From: CAZSGN01 sp964606415
Lineage (GTDB): Bacteria > Bacteroidota > Bacteroidia > Bacteroidales > JBBRXJ01
Direction of reading: 5' to 3'
NCBI GenBank assembly: GCA_964606415.1
Contig: CAZSGN010000006.1
Coordinates: 1-23,194 of the forward strand
DNA: 23,194 nucleotides
The notes below the pieces were generated by a model. That model worked only from the letters and a program-made list of their open reading frames with translations, was not told the origin of the DNA and did not search any database. Position 1 is the stretch's first letter, and each line of letters begins with the position of its first letter. The translations under genes were made by a program, and so were the position numbers. Below, in pieces: positions 21,799-23,194 of the stretch.

Positions 21799-23175
21799 AT
21801 GAAAATTTCCAGGGAATTATTGAATAAATATAATGTCCGGGTTCCTCGTTATACAAGTTATCCGCCAGCAACTCACTTTTCTGATTTATATGTGGCTTCA
21901 CAGTTTCAGGATGATCTGGTGACATCGACTAAGCAGGGTTCGAATAATATTTCGCTTTATTTACATTTTCCTTTTTGTCCACGGGTATGTCTTTTTTGTG
22001 GATGCAATACTTCTGTTTGCATTAATCAGCAAATGATTGTTGATTACATTAATGCGCTAAAAGTAGATATTCGTCAAATGGCTTCGAGGATTGATTGTTC
22101 CAGGCCGGTCACCCAAATTCATTGGGGTGGGGGAACCCCTAATTATCTTGATCCAGATTTGATGCAAGAGGTGATGGATTTATTGCATAGCTTATTTTTT
22201 ATTAGTGATAATGCTGAAATTGCTATTGAATGTAATCCAGCTTATTTGGATCTGGCTAGTGTTGATCGTTATCATAATATGGGATTTAATCGTTTTAGCC
22301 TGGGGGTGCAGGATATTCATGCAGATGTGTTGTTCCTGGTTAATCGATTGCCTTCTGCAATGCCGCTGGAAGAGCTTGTCCCTCACATACAAAAAAATAA
22401 TGATTCCAGGGTAAATATCGATTTGATGTATGGCTTGCCTGGCCAAAACCTGGATATATTTAATGAAACGATCGAGCAGATTACATCTGTAAGGCCGGAC
22501 CGATTGGTAACGTTTTCTTATGCTCATGTGCCATGGATGAAAAAACATCAGGAGGCGCTTGAGAAACATCATTTGCCGGGGCCGGAAGAAAAAATTGGCA
22601 TGCTCGAGCTGGCTTATAATAAAATTACTTCTGGTGATTATGCTTCCATCGGAATGGATCATTTTGCTTTAAAGCAGGATGAATTAGCTAAAGCTTTTTT
22701 TAACCAAAGCCTTTATAGAAATTTTCAGGGGTATGTAACCCGCGAGCGTTCCGGCCAGGTTTATGCAATGGGGGCAACCGGGATTACCCAGTTATGGAAT
22801 GCTTATGGACAAAATGAGAAGGATTCTGTGAAATATGTACAGCTAATGAATAATGGACAGTGGCCATTACAAAGAGGATATCATCTTTCTGATGAACAAA
22901 TTATTGTGCGGGAAGTGATTACTCATGTAATGTGTAATAAGTATATTTCATTTGAACAATTATCAATGCAATTGGACGTGAGTAAACAGGATATACTGGA
23001 TGCCACCGGATATGATGCGGAAAGGCTAAAAGAGCTTGTGGTTGACGGTTTGGTGGCTGAAAAAGAGGATGGATTTGAAATTCTTCCGGATGGTTTTTTC
23101 TTTATCCGGAATGTTGCTATGTTGTTTGACCCTGCATTAAGAAATGACTTGAACAGCTATTCAAAAACGGTATAG
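21799..23175 (+). CDS. hemN: Oxygen-independent coproporphyrinogen III oxidase (radical SAM)
   Basis: 458 residues. It decarboxylates two propionates of coproporphyrinogen III to give protoporphyrinogen IX without oxygen, late in haem synthesis, in the cytosol. True HemN landmarks are present. The N-terminal PRYTSYPPATHF (16-27) separates it from HemW. YLHFPFCPRVCLFCGC (54-69) holds the 4Fe-4S ligands C60, C64 and C67 plus C69. Then come HWGGGTPNYL, ECNPAYL, RFSLGVQD, NIDLMYGLPGQ, and the C-terminal HemN domain from about 360 (YHLSDEQIIVREVITHVMCN). Start choice: the frame opens at TTG 21790, but the ATG at 21799 gives the usual HemN start. Its gene is divergent from the propeller gene; the 19 bases after its stop show no gene. 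Confidence 0.95.
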   Translation: MKISRELLNKYNVRVPRYTSYPPATHFSDLYVASQFQDDLVTSTKQGSNNISLYLHFPFCPRVCLFCGCNTSVCINQQMIVDYINALKVDIRQMASRIDCSRPVTQIHWGGGTPNYLDPDLMQEVMDLLHSLFFISDNAEIAIECNPAYLDLASVDRYHNMGFNRFSLGVQDIHADVLFLVNRLPSAMPLEELVPHIQKNNDSRVNIDLMYGLPGQNLDIFNETIEQITSVRPDRLVTFSYAHVPWMKKHQEALEKHHLPGPEEKIGMLELAYNKITSGDYASIGMDHFALKQDELAKAFFNQSLYRNFQGYVTRERSGQVYAMGATGITQLWNAYGQNEKDSVKYVQLMNNGQWPLQRGYHLSDEQIIVREVITHVMCNKYISFEQLSMQLDVSKQDILDATGYDAERLKELVVDGLVAEKEDGFEILPDGFFFIRNVAMLFDPALRNDLNSYSKTV

Positions 23176-23194
23176 GGGATTTATGTAAAGCATT

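Overview
The window looks like a low-GC member of the Bacteroidota, probably a marine or anoxic-sediment member of the Bacteroidia (Marinilabiliales-like). The evidence is two secreted proteins ending in type IX secretion (T9SS) sorting domains, several signal-peptide or lipoprotein leaders, TAnnTTTG promoter -7 boxes in front of several genes, a bifunctional RibBA, and a futalosine-pathway menaquinone gene (mqnC). The taxon is inferred; no rRNA or tRNA gene is present.

Layout. (1) 1-1078, minus: the N-terminal three quarters of a leucyl aminopeptidase, cut by the window edge. (2) 1504-2601, plus: MqnC, followed by a repeat-rich spacer. (3) 2783-5844, minus: an overlapping cluster transcribed ribBA > fmt > a YD-repeat-like secreted protein. 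(4) 6102-8013, minus: a tightly packed cluster of a C-terminal chaperone-like fragment, a lipoprotein serpin and a truncated second serpin copy. The two serpins share a 241-bp, almost identical direct repeat. (5) 8312-16694, minus: four large secreted genes that look like a polysaccharide-attacking set. In transcription order these are a heparinase II/III-like protein with a T9SS tail, a serine-type sulfatase, a GH42-like glycosidase, and a T9SS protein with a dockerin-like EF-hand pair. No SusC/SusD pair or regulator is in view. (6) 16763-20451, minus: a nitronate monooxygenase-like flavoprotein, a small RRM RNA-binding protein and a DEAD-box RNA helicase, with a 560-bp gene-free stretch between the last two. 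(7) 20592-21581, minus: a secreted propeller-like protein, divergent from (8) 21799-23175, plus: the radical-SAM HemN.

How the genes fit together. Regions 1-3, 6 and 8 are mostly housekeeping: peptide turnover, menaquinone, riboflavin, initiator-tRNA formylation, RNA metabolism and haem. HemN and MqnC are radical-SAM enzymes, and the serine-type sulfatase would need a third radical-SAM enzyme (an anSME) encoded elsewhere, so an anaerobic or microaerobic life fits. The accessory content is the secreted-enzyme block and the serpin block.

The observations most worth a second look are the recent partial duplication and frameshift of the serpin gene, the dockerin-like module in a T9SS protein, the GH42-like protein with a divergent acid/base region, 7-bp-periodic purine-rich repeats in two separate spacers, and several perfect or near-perfect dyads beside start codons or between divergent genes. 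I did not find a clearly novel multi-gene defence or mobile system.
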